A DNA stretch of 64,000 bases, from assembly GCA_001600615.1 (NCBI GenBank), contig BCKK01000005.1, forward strand, positions 1,575,559 to 1,639,558. The letters run 5' to 3'. This document shows positions 21,892 through 32,789 of the stretch, piece after piece. The stretch comes from Dioszegia crocea. Its lineage: Eukaryota; Basidiomycota; Tremellomycetes; Tremellales; Bulleribasidiaceae. The notes beneath the pieces were generated by a model. That model saw only the letters and a list, made by a program, of their open reading frames with translations. It made no database searches and was not told where the DNA came from. Both the position numbers and the translations under genes were made by a program. Position 1 is the first letter of the stretch. Each line of letters opens with the position of its first letter.

Positions 21892-22221
21892 GTTTGGGCT
21901 GATTGTTTAGCATGTGCTGATCAGGCGGAAGAGCTGTTTACGGTTGACTCATCCAACAGCTCGAGCTTGTGAATGCTAGTCGTACATTCGAGATGTTGTA
22001 GTTGAGAGAATTTAAGCTCTTCCAAGCCAAAATTCACCAGTTGACGGAATTGCCAGAAGAGGGAATTCCCGCTCGTTTCACGGCTGTCCACAAGCTAATA
22101 GAGGGCAGAGGCCCTCATCCATGTAACTGTATGCGAGCAAGACTTGGATGGTGACAGAGCTAGACACAGGAGAAGATGCAATGATGAGAGAGTAGGACTT
22201 GACTATGAACTATATGCTAAA
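21892..22221. other. Intergenic region between two minus-strand genes
   Basis: About 330 bases, holding the promoter side of RPP21 and the 3' end of the amidohydrolase gene. No gene supported. Confidence 0.4.
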
Positions 22222-23807
22222 CTACAGGGACCCCTTGTAAAGCTTTCCAGCCTTGAATACCGCCTTGAGGTATAACTCCGGGCGATCAAGAACGGTGATA
22301 TCATCCAGAGGGTTCTTTTCCAATACCAGCATATCCGCAATAGCGCCTTTCGCTATAAGACCCAGGCGACCTTCTTGCTTGAGCATCTTGGCGGGGTTGG
22401 TGGTGGCTTGTCGAAGGATAGTTGGGGAGTCAAGGACGGAGGCGCGAACGGTGAACTCCTCTGTAATGGTCAGGACCGAGCATATCTGACCTAGAGGTAG
22501 GACTTACCAGTCTGAAGGGCGTGCATAGAAATGAGCAGATCTGACCCGTAGCAGATAGTCACTCCAGCTTCGTTGGCAATCTTGATGGCTGTCAGACCGT
22601 CCTGCATGACTTCGACAGATTTGTCGCGACAGTCGGCAGAGAGGAAAGTTTCGTATGGTTTTCGGAGCATGATACCGTAGCATGACAGGGTGGGTGTTAG
22701 GTAGACGCCTTCTTTGGCCATTCTGGTATTTGTCAGCAAGTACAGGGAAGGGTATAACGAGCAGATACTCACCTTTCCGCTGTTGCCTTATCGAGCAGAT
22801 TCCCATGTTCAATCCCCTTGACTCCGTTATCGATAGCATGGTTGATTGCCTCTGATGTGTAGGCATGAGCAGTACACTAAAGTCAGCTTCGACTGACACA
22901 GAACCAAAGAGAGCTCACCATCTTTTTACCCATTTGCCAGGCTGAGGAGGTAATCGCTTTGACCTCGTCCGGGGAGTATTGGATCGTGTCAATGGCGTCC
23001 GTCTCGCTCGAGACCCCTCCTCCCAGCATAATCTTGATGAAGTCCGCTCCCTGCTTCAACTCTTCTCGCACCGCTTTGAGCACAGCCGGCACACCATCTG
23101 CCGTACGCCCATATGCAGCATGGTTCCCACCGCAGCACCCCTTGCCATCACCGCCTGACTGGCCAGGTATCAAATCTCCATGTCCGCCGGTCTGCGATAT
23201 CGCTTTACCACACTGGAAAAGACGTGGACCCTCGATGAGACCCTCAGCAATGGCTGTAGCGATGAATTTGGTGGCGCCTCCGGTATCTCGAACGGTCGTA
23301 AAGCCGCGTTGGAGCATGCCCTTGAGGACAAAGGTGGAGCGGAGGGTGACGACTTGCTCGTTGAGACGGATCATATCTCCCATAGTCTAAGGTCAGCTAG
23401 GATTTGGGGCACAAGACTGGGGCGACTCACTGATACACCGGGAACAGCGCAGACGTGGACGTGCGCGTCAATGAGACCAGGGCAGATGAATTTTCCCTTG
23501 ACGTCGATTTGCTTGACGCCATTGTCGAGTCTGGCCTGCTTCTGCGCCTCGACCGATACGATGTCGCCCTTCTCGACTTTGATCGCGTATTCGCCGTCTA
23601 GCAGCTTGCCCTGGGCGGGGTCGATGATCGTGGCGTTGATGAGGTAGAAGCTGTCATGGCCTTGGACGACCCATGGTTTGACGGAGAGCTCTTCGAGCCT
23701 GGCACATCAGCGTCGCAAACGAGTGTTCAGTTCTGCTTGACTTACATCGCGTCCCGAACCACTGGCGGGTTGGGGAAGGCTTTGGCATAGTCGAATCCGT
23801 CAGACAT
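22222..23807 (-). CDS. Metal-dependent amidohydrolase, ochratoxinase/Xaa-Pro dipeptidase-like (451 aa)
   Basis: Six exons: 23807-23746, 23698-23431, 23386-22919, 22876-22773, 22722-22508, 22460-22222. The full amidohydrolase metal set is visible: HVH (His100, His102) in [11 protein letters not shown], Lys228 in [11 protein letters not shown] (the carbamylated-lysine position), His270 in [10 protein letters not shown], His290 in GIEHGN and Asp362 in ICYGSDLL. The C-terminal composite block ([18 protein letters not shown]) is typical of the subfamily. Gene order and sequence resemble fungal ochratoxinase and bacterial imidazolonepropionase/prolidase-like enzymes, which hydrolyse amide bonds of N-acyl amino acids. 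The substrate here is unknown. There is no signal peptide, so it is probably cytosolic. It is divergent from an MFS permease with a Zn2Cys6 gene next in line, suggesting uptake and breakdown of one compound. Confidence 0.88.
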
Positions 23808-24253
23808 GGTGGATGTTGCTGCTGTTGGCCGGTTGATTGAAACGTAGAGTTGCGAGATAGCTGTGTGACAGAAAAGAGAAGGTGCAATGCCAAAACGCTA
23901 TCGTCGGATGAATCTACCGTGACACTCGACTGCCTACACCCAAGTTCCCCTCGGGCAACACTTATCAACCGCGGTCATACCTTCTCTTCTTTGCGCGCGG
24001 ACAGATATCCCGGTGCCGGTATTGCCGCATCTCGTAATCGGACTCTTTTGATAAAGAGGAGGTTGCCCGCGGGGATCATAATTACCACTTGTGGTGAATA
24101 TTCAATCCACCTTATCGGCCCGAACACAAGCGGCTTGCCCGCGGCCCATCAAGATAAACCTCATGCGACTCATCTCACACAAGCCATATAATCAGGGGGA
24201 CATGCTAACATGAGACCACCCCTTTCCACCACTGACCATCACCCGCTATCAAG
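23808..24253. promoter_or_regulatory. Divergent promoter with CCGCGG palindromes and GATA sites
   Basis: The 446-bp region between the amidohydrolase and permease starts holds three CCGCGG palindromes (23969-23974, 24067-24072, 24139-24144). It also holds four GATAA/TTATC motifs (about 23961, 24050, 24111, 24153). CGG/CCG half-sites are the usual targets of Zn2Cys6 factors and GATA motifs those of nitrogen regulators. Binding here is inference. Confidence 0.5.
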
Positions 24254-26297
24254 ATGTCCGACCTCGAACGACAGAACAGCGAGAAGAGCATCTCGCACAT
24301 CAAGATCCAAGGCGAATTGGAGGAAGTCGACCCTGAATATGCCGAGTATCTTGTGCTTGCGGAGGAGTATACTGGGGAGAAGATGAAGAAGCTTACGGTC
24401 AGTCAAGCTTGTACCGGCGGAAAGTCACGCTGACCGTTGTAGAGGCAAATCGACTTCCGGGTAGTTCCTCAACTAATCTTCATTTACATGTGTAGGTCAA
24501 TCTTAGTTTCGCCGCCGTGGCGCGGGACCGAATCGCCACCAGAGTGCACCTCACTGACTTGCGTGTAGTGTCTTACATCGACCGTGCCAATGTCGGCAAT
24601 GCTCGACTATTTGGTGCACAGGCAGGTATGTACTTCATCATACCCCTCGAAGCCTAGGGGTGGACAATGACATTTGGCTGACAAGACAGATACCGGCCTC
24701 AGCGACACTGACTGGAACATCGGTCTCTCTTTACTGTGTATGTAGAGATGTTACTACAAGCAGACTTCATGCTGACTCCACAGTCGTGACTTTCGCCACA
24801 TTTGGTCTGCCCTCAAACATCCTCGTCAAGCGATACGGTCCAAAGCTCGTCCTCCCCACTCTACTTATGTGCGTCGGTGGTATCTTGATTGGAGCTGGCT
24901 GCTGCAACAATCGAGCCTCATGGTTCGCGTTAAGAATCCGTGAGTCTGCTCACGCATTCTTGTCGGTGTCAGCTAATGAGTTAGTCCTTGGAGCATTCGA
25001 GGCTGGCATGTATCCCGGGTGCACCTACACCTTGACTACATGGTACACGCCTGAACAGATTCACAGTCGGACATCTATCTACTACCTTGGAGGTGTACTG
25101 TGAGTCATACATCTGCGAACCCCAGATTCAAACTGACTCGACCAGTTCTGGAGCCTTTTCCGGTATTCTCGCCTACGGTATCGGCCACCTCGACTACACC
25201 TGGGGTTACCGCGGATGGCGATTCATCTACGTTATCGAAGGTCTCATCACCTTCGTCGTCGGTCTCATCGCCATCTTCACCCTCCAGGACACTCCCGCCA
25301 AAACCAAAGGATGGCTCTCAGAAACCGACAAACGCTTCCTCCATCTTCGCACCAAGTATATGTATGGTGGTGGAGCTTCCAAGGCCAACAACGAGTTCCG
25401 CTGGGCCGACGTGGTACAGGCACTCAAGGTAAGTCTCCAAAAGCGAAGCTGTAGATGTTGCCCAGCTCAAACTCCAGTCTGTCCACACTTGGATTTTATG
25501 TGTCATTGCCATCTGCAACACCATGGCTCTCTACGGATTCAGCTTGTCACTGCCTACTATAGTAAAGAATATGGGCTTCACTGCGGCCGCCGCGCAGGGC
25601 CTCAGCGCCCCTCCTTACATATTCGCATCGTTCTGCGTAGTCGCCTCGGGTTTATTCTCGGATCGATACAGGTTGCGAGCGTGTACCGTCATTTTCCCGT
25701 CGATGGTCGCTTTTGTGTGAGTATTTTTTGGGCTATACGTGTAGCCGAGATGCTGATGGTCCCAGCGGTATCCTCATCTGTGTTCTAACTGTCAAATTGC
25801 CCAACTTAGTCGCATTGTCGTGTAAGTTTTCCGCCATCGGCGAGTTTTCGGAGGATTAAGCTCATTGCTCAGACATCGCCACTTGCATCGCTGCTGGTGG
25901 TCTCTACTGTCTCACACCCGCTCTGACCGTCTGGATTGGTCTCAACAGCGCCGGTCAGACCAAACGAGCCGCCGCCATCTCCATCGTCTTCTTCGCTGCC
26001 GCCATCGGAGGTGTTCCCGGATCATACATCTACATCGCCAGTGAAGCTCGTAAGTCTTTTGGGTCCCAGTTCGTGGGTTTCGCTAACCCTGCAGCTGGCT
26101 ACCCTACCGGCTTCGGTACCTCCCTCGGCGTCCTTGGATTCGGAAACGTCATCGTGCCTTGCCTCTACTGGTGGTACATCGGACGTGTCAACAAGAAGAG
26201 GGACGCCATGTCCAAGGAGCAGATCCTTGCGAACCACTCTCAGGAGGAGCTATCGAGTATGGGAGACATGTCGCCTTTGTACAGGTACGAGCGATAG
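24254..26297 (+). CDS. MFS anion:cation symporter (Dal5/allantoate permease-like), 508 aa
   Basis: Eleven exons: 24254-24397, 24443-24491, 24569-24625, 24690-24737, 24784-24939, 24985-25099, 25146-25428, 25478-25716, 25766-25821, 25873-26049, 26095-26297. The product has about 12 membrane segments with the ACS-family signatures LSYIDRANVGNARL at helix 1, LPSNILVKRYGPK after helix 2, EAGMYPGCTYTLTTWY at helix 4, YRGWRFIYVIEG at helix 5 and the NSAGQTKRAAAIS motif between helices 10 and 11. This family in fungi imports carboxylates such as allantoate, ureidosuccinate, nicotinate and small peptides, driven by protons. The substrate is not readable from sequence, but the divergent amidohydrolase suggests an N-acylated acid. 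The cytosolic N- and C-termini are short and charged. Confidence 0.92.
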
Positions 26298-26705
26298 GCC
26301 GCGGTAGGCACACTGGAGATTGTACAATAGTAGGGAACGGTCGGGGAGTCTAGTTTAAGGTCGTGGTGTAAAGCAGAATAACTGGTACCTGATGAATATC
26401 TTTGGGCTATGTGCGGCGAACTACAGCTCTTGGCGCAGGACTAGAGAGACTCACAGCCTCTGCTCCTCGGATAGTCTCCGGAGCTTCGGAAAGCGGGGAT
26501 CCGGAAGAGAGATAAGCGCTCAGTATGGAAGGGGTATGGTGTGGCACTGCCGCTCGGGCCGAGCCCGCGGCGCCACTTTCGAAATCTCGCCGCTGGACGA
26601 GGTGGGTGGTGGTCGATTTCTTATCAGCTCTCCCGTTCATGCTTGTTACACATCAGGACCGGCCACCACCTTGTACAGATCTGGATAGGCTCGCATCTAC
26701 TTCGA
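26298..26705. promoter_or_regulatory. Upstream region of the Zn2Cys6 gene with two CCGCGG sites
   Basis: CCGCGG occurs at 26299-26304 and 26565-26570. Several ORFs cross the region, but none is supported by splice sites. Confidence 0.4.
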
Positions 26706-29273
26706 ATGGAAACTCCTGCTCAGCCATCTGGATCCAGGGCGTATCGATCCCGTACACACAGGCCCTGCGATAAGTGTAAGTCTCATACCTACCGGTCTTA
26801 CTGATACCTCAGGCCGAAAGTCCAAGCAGCTATGCATTATCACAGTTGAAGGCGGACCGTGTGGAGGCTGTCAAACCAGGCAGCAGCAATGCACCTTCAT
26901 CTTACCTCCTGTACACCGGCATAAACGCTCAAAGCTTGAAGACGCCCCGTCGGACGACAATCCTCCGACTGGCACCGGCCCTATAGCTGGGCCTTCGAAT
27001 TACGCCGCTAAAAATCCTTTACAGGTGGAGGATGACCTGGAGACCTCGCCGCAGAATCTAGCAAGGTCTTATGGCTCGGCAGGGTGGGCAGCACCGCTTC
27101 CTGCGGACTTGCCTACGGGGAGTTATCAAGTGGATGAGCAAGTTTCGCGGTATGGAGTGGGCGTCGGTATATCGGACAGCGCGGCTGCAGGGCCGTCTTC
27201 AGTGCCTACCGTTGCATCTCCTCTTGAGCTCTTGGGTCAGGCGAGTGCGAGCGTGAGTCATTCCGAAGGGCTCTCGATCTAGACTGCTGACGTTTCTAGT
27301 CCGCTTGGGTAGATCAAGAGATGTGGCAGGCGCTCTTTCACCCCCAGCCTCAACTTCAAGTGAGTCCTTCATGCCGCTTGGTTATTCCTTGCTGAGACTC
27401 CAGCCCGGCCCAGACCCCATATCCCTCGATGGAGAATCTGCACTAGGCGTCGAATCCCATTTCTTGGGTACGGGTACATTCCGAGGGTTGACCCTGCGAG
27501 AAATCAACAATGCGACTCAGTCTATACCGAATCGTCCCGGAATGGTCGAGTTTCGTCAGGTATCAGCAGACGAGCAGTATCCTGTATACTTCGTGCGGCA
27601 TCCTTCGCTGCAGTACGGCGAAGCGCCGGAGAATGGGAAGGTGGCTTGGGATAAGGTGACTAGGCTGTGTGCCCATCTTGGACCGGAGACTTTACTACAG
27701 ACCTTGTCAATGTAAGTGCCAAGTCTCTAATCTTCGACTCTGCTGACTCCGTAGCTTGAAAAGGACAGTACTGCCCGCTTTACCCATCATCAATTACCCC
27801 CAGCTGGAACAAGCATGTCGGACCTCGGAGGGCTCGGGACCACCCTACGCCATTCTAGCCGCAGCTGTCGCACATGCTGCATCATACATATCGGGCGTAC
27901 GACCACTGCATCAACAACTCTGGGCCCACGTTCTCAACGCCATCGATGCCGAATTCCGACAGCCCAGACTGCTAGCCATACAATTGGTGGTCCTCCTATT
28001 GTCCAGTAGGCCGGGAGTCAATTTCGCACAGAGCGATATCACCCTCACGCGAGCTATCGGTGCAGTGCATGTTCTAGGTCTACATATCGACCCATCGCAA
28101 TGGTCTTTACCGGCCTGGGAGCGATCATTGCGGATTCGCTTATTCTGGACGGTCCTCATCCACGACAAGATGCGCTCTTTGCTTCTTGGTCGGCCGAGTC
28201 ATCTGAGCTCCGACAACTATTCCACCCCCATGCCAACTATGGAAGATGCTCGATGGGACAACGAGACGGCTCGGGCCACACTCAGCGCGGATCACACAGC
28301 CAGCATGGAGTCATACATTGCGACTTGTCGGCTGGTGCCAATTATCGAAAAGTGAGTCTCCTGCTGTGACCGGGCTGATCAAATAAGGTTATTGGACGGC
28401 TTTATGACCATCAAAGCGGCGCTAAAACCAATGGACTACCTCTCGCGTATCGCACTGCTTCACGAGATCCGATCCGATCTGGACCGTCTGGACGCTAGCT
28501 TGTCACCGGCAGTCAGGCTTGGAGCTGTGCCGAGCGTACCCCCCCACGCTCTGTACGCGACAGGTATCCGTAAGTCTAGCTCCTCTTCGTATCGCTGATA
28601 CCACAGGCTCTCTACAAATCTGTATCCTTGGTCTCAATATCATCGTGCATCGCATTGAGCTCGACATCATCGACCGCGAATACCCACCTCACGTCCGAGC
28701 GACAGTCTACGAGTCTGCCCTTACTACGGCAGCTACGGCGGTACTCCTCGTTTCAGAGTTGACCCTTTCCGATCGAACAATGTTCTGGATGCCTTGTGAG
28801 TAGCGTATCCTAAGGATGTTCCATCACAGTGACTGACTTTCCAGACACATTCCACCACATGTCAAATGCAGGCTCCCTTCTACTCAGAATTGCATCCGAA
28901 TACCGCGCCGCAGACCCCGCTGTCTCTGCTCGGGCTACATCACTTGTTATTGCTTACTGCCATACACTCGCCAAATACTGGAAGGAGGAACAGTGGGATA
29001 TGGCGGATGAGACCCTCAAGCGTTTGGCGGAGCCCGCGTTTACGGTTGGAAAGGAATACCAGGAGGCGAGAGAGGTTTATCGGATCATATCGAACGCGCT
29101 AGGATATCAGGTACTCGGTAAGTCAAGTTTGCTAAGGGTCTTTGTGGATGGTGTTGATCTTTGAAGATTCTGCATGGGACGATCTAGCACCAACCAACTA
29201 TCTCGGATTCATCAATGACGGTTTCGATCCTTCGGTATGGACGATAGACGGCGCTCCTTGGATCAACTTTTGA
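26706..29273 (+). CDS. Zn2Cys6 fungal transcription factor with middle homology region (741 aa)
   Basis: Nine exons: 26706-26775, 26813-27252, 27300-27359, 27404-27711, 27755-28351, 28388-28569, 28607-28795, 28845-29117, 29167-29273. Exon 1 joins exon 2 inside the binuclear zinc cluster, giving six Cys at residues 21, 24, 31, 40, 43 and 50 (C-x2-C-x6-C-x8-C-x2-C-x6-C, RPCDKCRKSKQLC...PCGGCQTRQQQC). A disordered, acidic/Ser-rich segment (about 60-180) follows. The fungal middle homology domain then spans about 270-560 (PQLEQACRTS; VHVLGLHIDPSQWSLPAWERSL; RLFWTVLIHDKMRSLLLGRP). It is a DNA-binding regulator. Its position after the permease and amidohydrolase, and the shared CCGCGG sites, suggest it may control them. 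The start is the ATG closest to the zinc cluster; an upstream start is not excluded. Confidence 0.9.
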
Positions 29274-29718
29274 AGTCGCAATCTTCCGCATACACGATCG
29301 GGTGTGCCTATTGCTGCTTAGCCACTCTCCGCTATGTTCTACCTTGCGTCCGATCAAGCCAAACCTCGGTGTCGCCACTTTTATATCCGACCCGGCTCCG
29401 ACCCATCGCGTCAGCGAGGCAGGGCAGCCCGTCACGCTAGCTCCTTCCCGGACGCTCATACGACCCAGCGACGAGCGGTAGATCCCGGGATGGCCGCACG
29501 GGTATATGGCGCTGTATGGACGAGAGTGGCTCTGAGCATGGCAGTGCGAGATGCATGGTCGGAGTATGCACGACCTGCCATGGCCTCGAATGTTCCCTCA
29601 ACATATCCTTTGTGATTGACCTTATCCCATCAAGGGGAGTCCACAAAGAGCTCACTGCCCCCTCTCCGTTCTGATACTCCCTCAATCACTCAAATACCCA
29701 TTTTCTCTTCGTCAAAAC
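29274..29718. other. Intergenic region between the Zn2Cys6 gene and the small Cys-rich gene
   Basis: About 445 bases in tandem orientation. ORFs in it are shadows without domains. Confidence 0.4.
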
Positions 29719-30216
29719 ATGGCTACTACCCCTGATCTCACTGCTATGTCCTCCGAAGATCTTCCGGAGATTGTGGCGTGGTCTGCCCATGGCGAAAGAT
29801 GTGACATCCGCCCTGTGGGAGGCTATCACATACTTTCCAGCAGCTACCCATGCCGCAACTGCCACCGGCGCCACAGTCCAACCTTCGTCAAGGCGACCTG
29901 TTCCGTAGGCAGTGTCAGCGAAGCTGAGAGGGGGTATCTCATCACGGACCGCCGACCGAGAAACTGTTCCGTCAATGGGCGAACCATCGATAGGGAGTTA
30001 GTCGCATTTGTCGAAGGTGATGGGTTGACGCTCGAGGCACTGACCAGCTACATCTCAAGCAAGACAACACGGTGTGAGGAGCGGTGCTCAAATGGAACTT
30101 GCGTTCGCGATAGCATCTTGGAGGATCTCCTGGAGCTGGTGGATTCAATACCCGGTCGTAGCCTTGTGATTCTCTGCGACTCCCTGTATCGAGTGAAATT
30201 CGAGGAAGAGAGATAG
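29719..30216 (+). CDS. Small Cys-containing unknown protein (165 aa)
   Basis: A single open frame from ATG 29719, in good context (AAAACATGG), to a stop at 30216. Cys residues are grouped (YPCRNCHRRHSP; ATCSVGS; ERCSNGTC). The first group could bind zinc with neighbouring His. A helical C-terminus follows (RDSILEDLLELVDSIPG; LVILCDSLYRVKFEEE). There is no signal peptide. The frame is intact and codon use fits, but the gene is short and unrecognised, so it could be a fast-evolving lineage-specific gene. It converges with the gene at 30550-31747. Confidence 0.5.
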   Translation: MATTPDLTAMSSEDLPEIVAWSAHGERCDIRPVGGYHILSSSYPCRNCHRRHSPTFVKATCSVGSVSEAERGYLITDRRPRNCSVNGRTIDRELVAFVEGDGLTLEALTSYISSKTTRCEERCSNGTCVRDSILEDLLELVDSIPGRSLVILCDSLYRVKFEEER

Positions 30217-30549
30217 GCTCTGTATAGGCCGTGATTCTCGCTCTCTCGTGCGATGTCGAATAGACCCGGTTGGATTGGGCGATGGTGAGGTGGGGAAAGA
30301 TGGGGACATGGCGGGTGCTGAGTGATGAGGAGGTATGCTTTCGGTGTGATTCAATCATTAGCCTGTTCGTCGTCATTGTCAGTAGATGTATTCTCGCCGA
30401 GAGGCCCTGACATGTGCATCTCTAGCTGTCGATGCCGACATCCAAGTCCGATGAGTGAGTTTGCAACTAGCGTGATATGCCGCTTAACACCTGCCAAGGA
30501 AGCTGCGAGGTCGCTTCGTCAACTGTAACCCTGCTCGTAGACTGAGACT
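30217..30549. other. Convergent 3' region
   Basis: About 330 bases between converging stops. No gene supported. Confidence 0.4.
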
Positions 30550-31747
30550 CTATATACTAGCTCTATCTCTCTCCTCTGCCCCGCTCCTCAGCTCTCTTCC
30601 CGGCCCCCTCATCGCCCTGAGCGCAGCAAACACAGTCTCGGCCGATGGCTGCTCCCCATGCTCCTCATCTTCAGGCTCTTCTTCCTCGTCATCCTCATCC
30701 ACCTCATCCTCTTCCGAGACCTCTTCCACCACATCCTCCTCTGGAGCGAAAGACGACACCCTGAGCCGATGTTCAACCCTGACCAACTTTGGTCTTGTCC
30801 CAATTCCAAACGCCCCGAACGCCTCTTCAATCTCCACCGGTGTGCCCACTGGCGTTGCCGCATCTCTCTGTTCCGCCCGATGTCCAATCCCCGACTGAGA
30901 AAGCAACGCGACCAAACTCGCAGAGATACTGGTATATCCCTCGAATCGCCGTTGCTCTTCCCTTGCCCCAGATGCCGAGCTTGACTCAGCCTCGTCTGAA
31001 GTGGCAGACGGACGACACATCTGCGCAAACATCATCCGCCGTCTCTCCATACATTCCTCCCACTCCTTGTCCTCCGTCTCCGTCTCAGCCTCGGCATCGG
31101 CCTCGGTCAAGACCAGGTCATCTGACACGTCTGCGAGACCGGTCAGGGTGGTGGTAGATGAAGTGAGAGAGGATGAGATAGGGTCCGTGGTGAATGATTG
31201 AAATTCCTGCTTAGGGAAAAACGCGTCGTCGGGGTTGACGTCGGCGAAGCAGTCGAGAGGGGATAAACAGCGAGAACCGCGAGCGGGCATAAAGCACGCG
31301 CGTTCTTCTGGCTTGGGAGGCTCGAGAGGTGATCGATCATAGTCGTCGGCAGACCAGGTAGAGTAGTAGGCCTGAGCATCAGCTGTGGTTCTTCGCCACT
31401 TTGAGAAATGTACGTACAGCCATGATGCAACCCCCAGATTCGTCCCATCGGACATTCCTACCTCTGCGCCAATCGCCACTTTCGTCCTGGGATGAGAAAC
31501 TGGCCGAGCGGCTAGTCATGGGTGAGGAAGAGCATGTGAGGCTAGGCTCATCAGTCGAGATGCTCGACGTGACTGATAGTGTGACGCCAAAGGGATCGGG
31601 AGATGGCCTTCGTCGCGTTGGGGAAAGACACGAGCGGAGGCGTTTGGGAGGTACGGGAACGGATGTAGGAGAGGGTGGGAGGTGGGTTTGGATGTAGAGT
31701 GAAGGGTTGGCACTATCAGTGACGCGAGAAAGAGCGATGGAGTCCAT
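30550..31747 (-). CDS. Unknown acidic protein (383 aa)
   Basis: Two exons: 31747-31418 and 31371-30550, with a 46-nt intron at 31417-31372 (GTACGT...GCTCAG). The N-terminal 100 residues are Ser/Pro-rich. Around the splice junction is an ordered stretch (GRNVRWDESGGCIMAAYYST). A second ordered stretch follows (PKPEERACFMPARGSRCLSP; LDCFADVNPDDAFF). The middle has a long charged helix (EDKEWEECMERRRMMFAQM). Near the C-terminus is an almost purely acidic run (residues about 330-355, Glu/Asp) followed by AETVFAALRAMRGPGRELR. There is no membrane segment or known catalytic motif. Proteins of this shape are often nuclear or scaffold proteins, but I do not recognise the family. Confidence 0.65.
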
Positions 31748-32789
31748 GTTGTCGAAGGGCGAGGAAAATGGGCGGGAGATGCGGTGATCGCTGGTGTGAA
31801 AGGGTGAGGGATGGAGCGGTATTTAAACCGAGTGTTATTGGAGAATGTACATGTTGACAGGGGGTAGGATGGGGTATGTATTGACAACAGAGGGTAAGGA
31901 CTTGGTCTGGACCATTAGCGCTGTGCACCGCGCCACAAAAGAAGCAAACACAAAACAAGCTCCGACTGTTTCAGGGGGGAATTATGTGACAGGGAGGGGT
32001 TGATTGGTTGTGTGCGTGCGTGCACTCCAGCTAACGGTCCCAATGGGGGCGAGTTCTGCCGGACGCTACACGCACGTTGTACCAAGTCCCAACGGTGTCG
32101 GACCGCAAGCAGCAAGCCGCTCGGGCGCTTGGAGCGCGAAGGGAACGAGACAAGGAAAGGATGGGCAGAAACTCACATGATTCAAAATCCGCTAGGAGGT
32201 CCAAGCGAAAAATGTCAACCAGATGCCTTTTGAGCTGGCAATGAGTGCGACGCGACCGTGTAGACCGTGAGCGAAGACTCTGAGAGTAGAGAGGGTGTCG
32301 GGAGTTGAGAGGGCGCAAACGGGCCAGAATGACGACGAATCGATGTCTGGCTGAAGTTCTGAACGGCGAAAAAGAGAGGGCTTCAAACTACACACCAACC
32401 AGGCGACCTAGGCCTCCTGGCGACACGCGGCGAGCAGGGAGAGATTGGGGCGGAGAGGGTCGCAGCTGTGGAGTTGTATACTAGTGATCAACAAGCCATT
32501 ACCCCCTTCGCTGTCCCTCTTGTATTATACTTTGGCTCTGCAGTCGGCGCCAGATTTTCGTGGCACTTTATACTCCCGTGAGTGTTGATTCTATTCTGAG
32601 CTCAGGCACCGGTGCCCCAGATCTGGTAACGAGAATGGCGAACGTAATATCACGTAATGCCGAATGTGGCAGTTTGCCACCAGCTATGATAGTCACCAGC
32701 TATACATCACTTGACATCGTACAAAGCGACCTCTCAGTAGACGTGTTGTGTAGGCCAACCATCTTGGAAGCTTGATAGTGGATTGGTGA
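31748..32789. other. Gene-poor region upstream of the acidic protein gene
   Basis: About 1 kb. It holds the 5' side of the acidic protein gene and the 3' side of the next minus-strand gene. Short ORFs on both strands lack domains or convincing introns. Confidence 0.4.
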
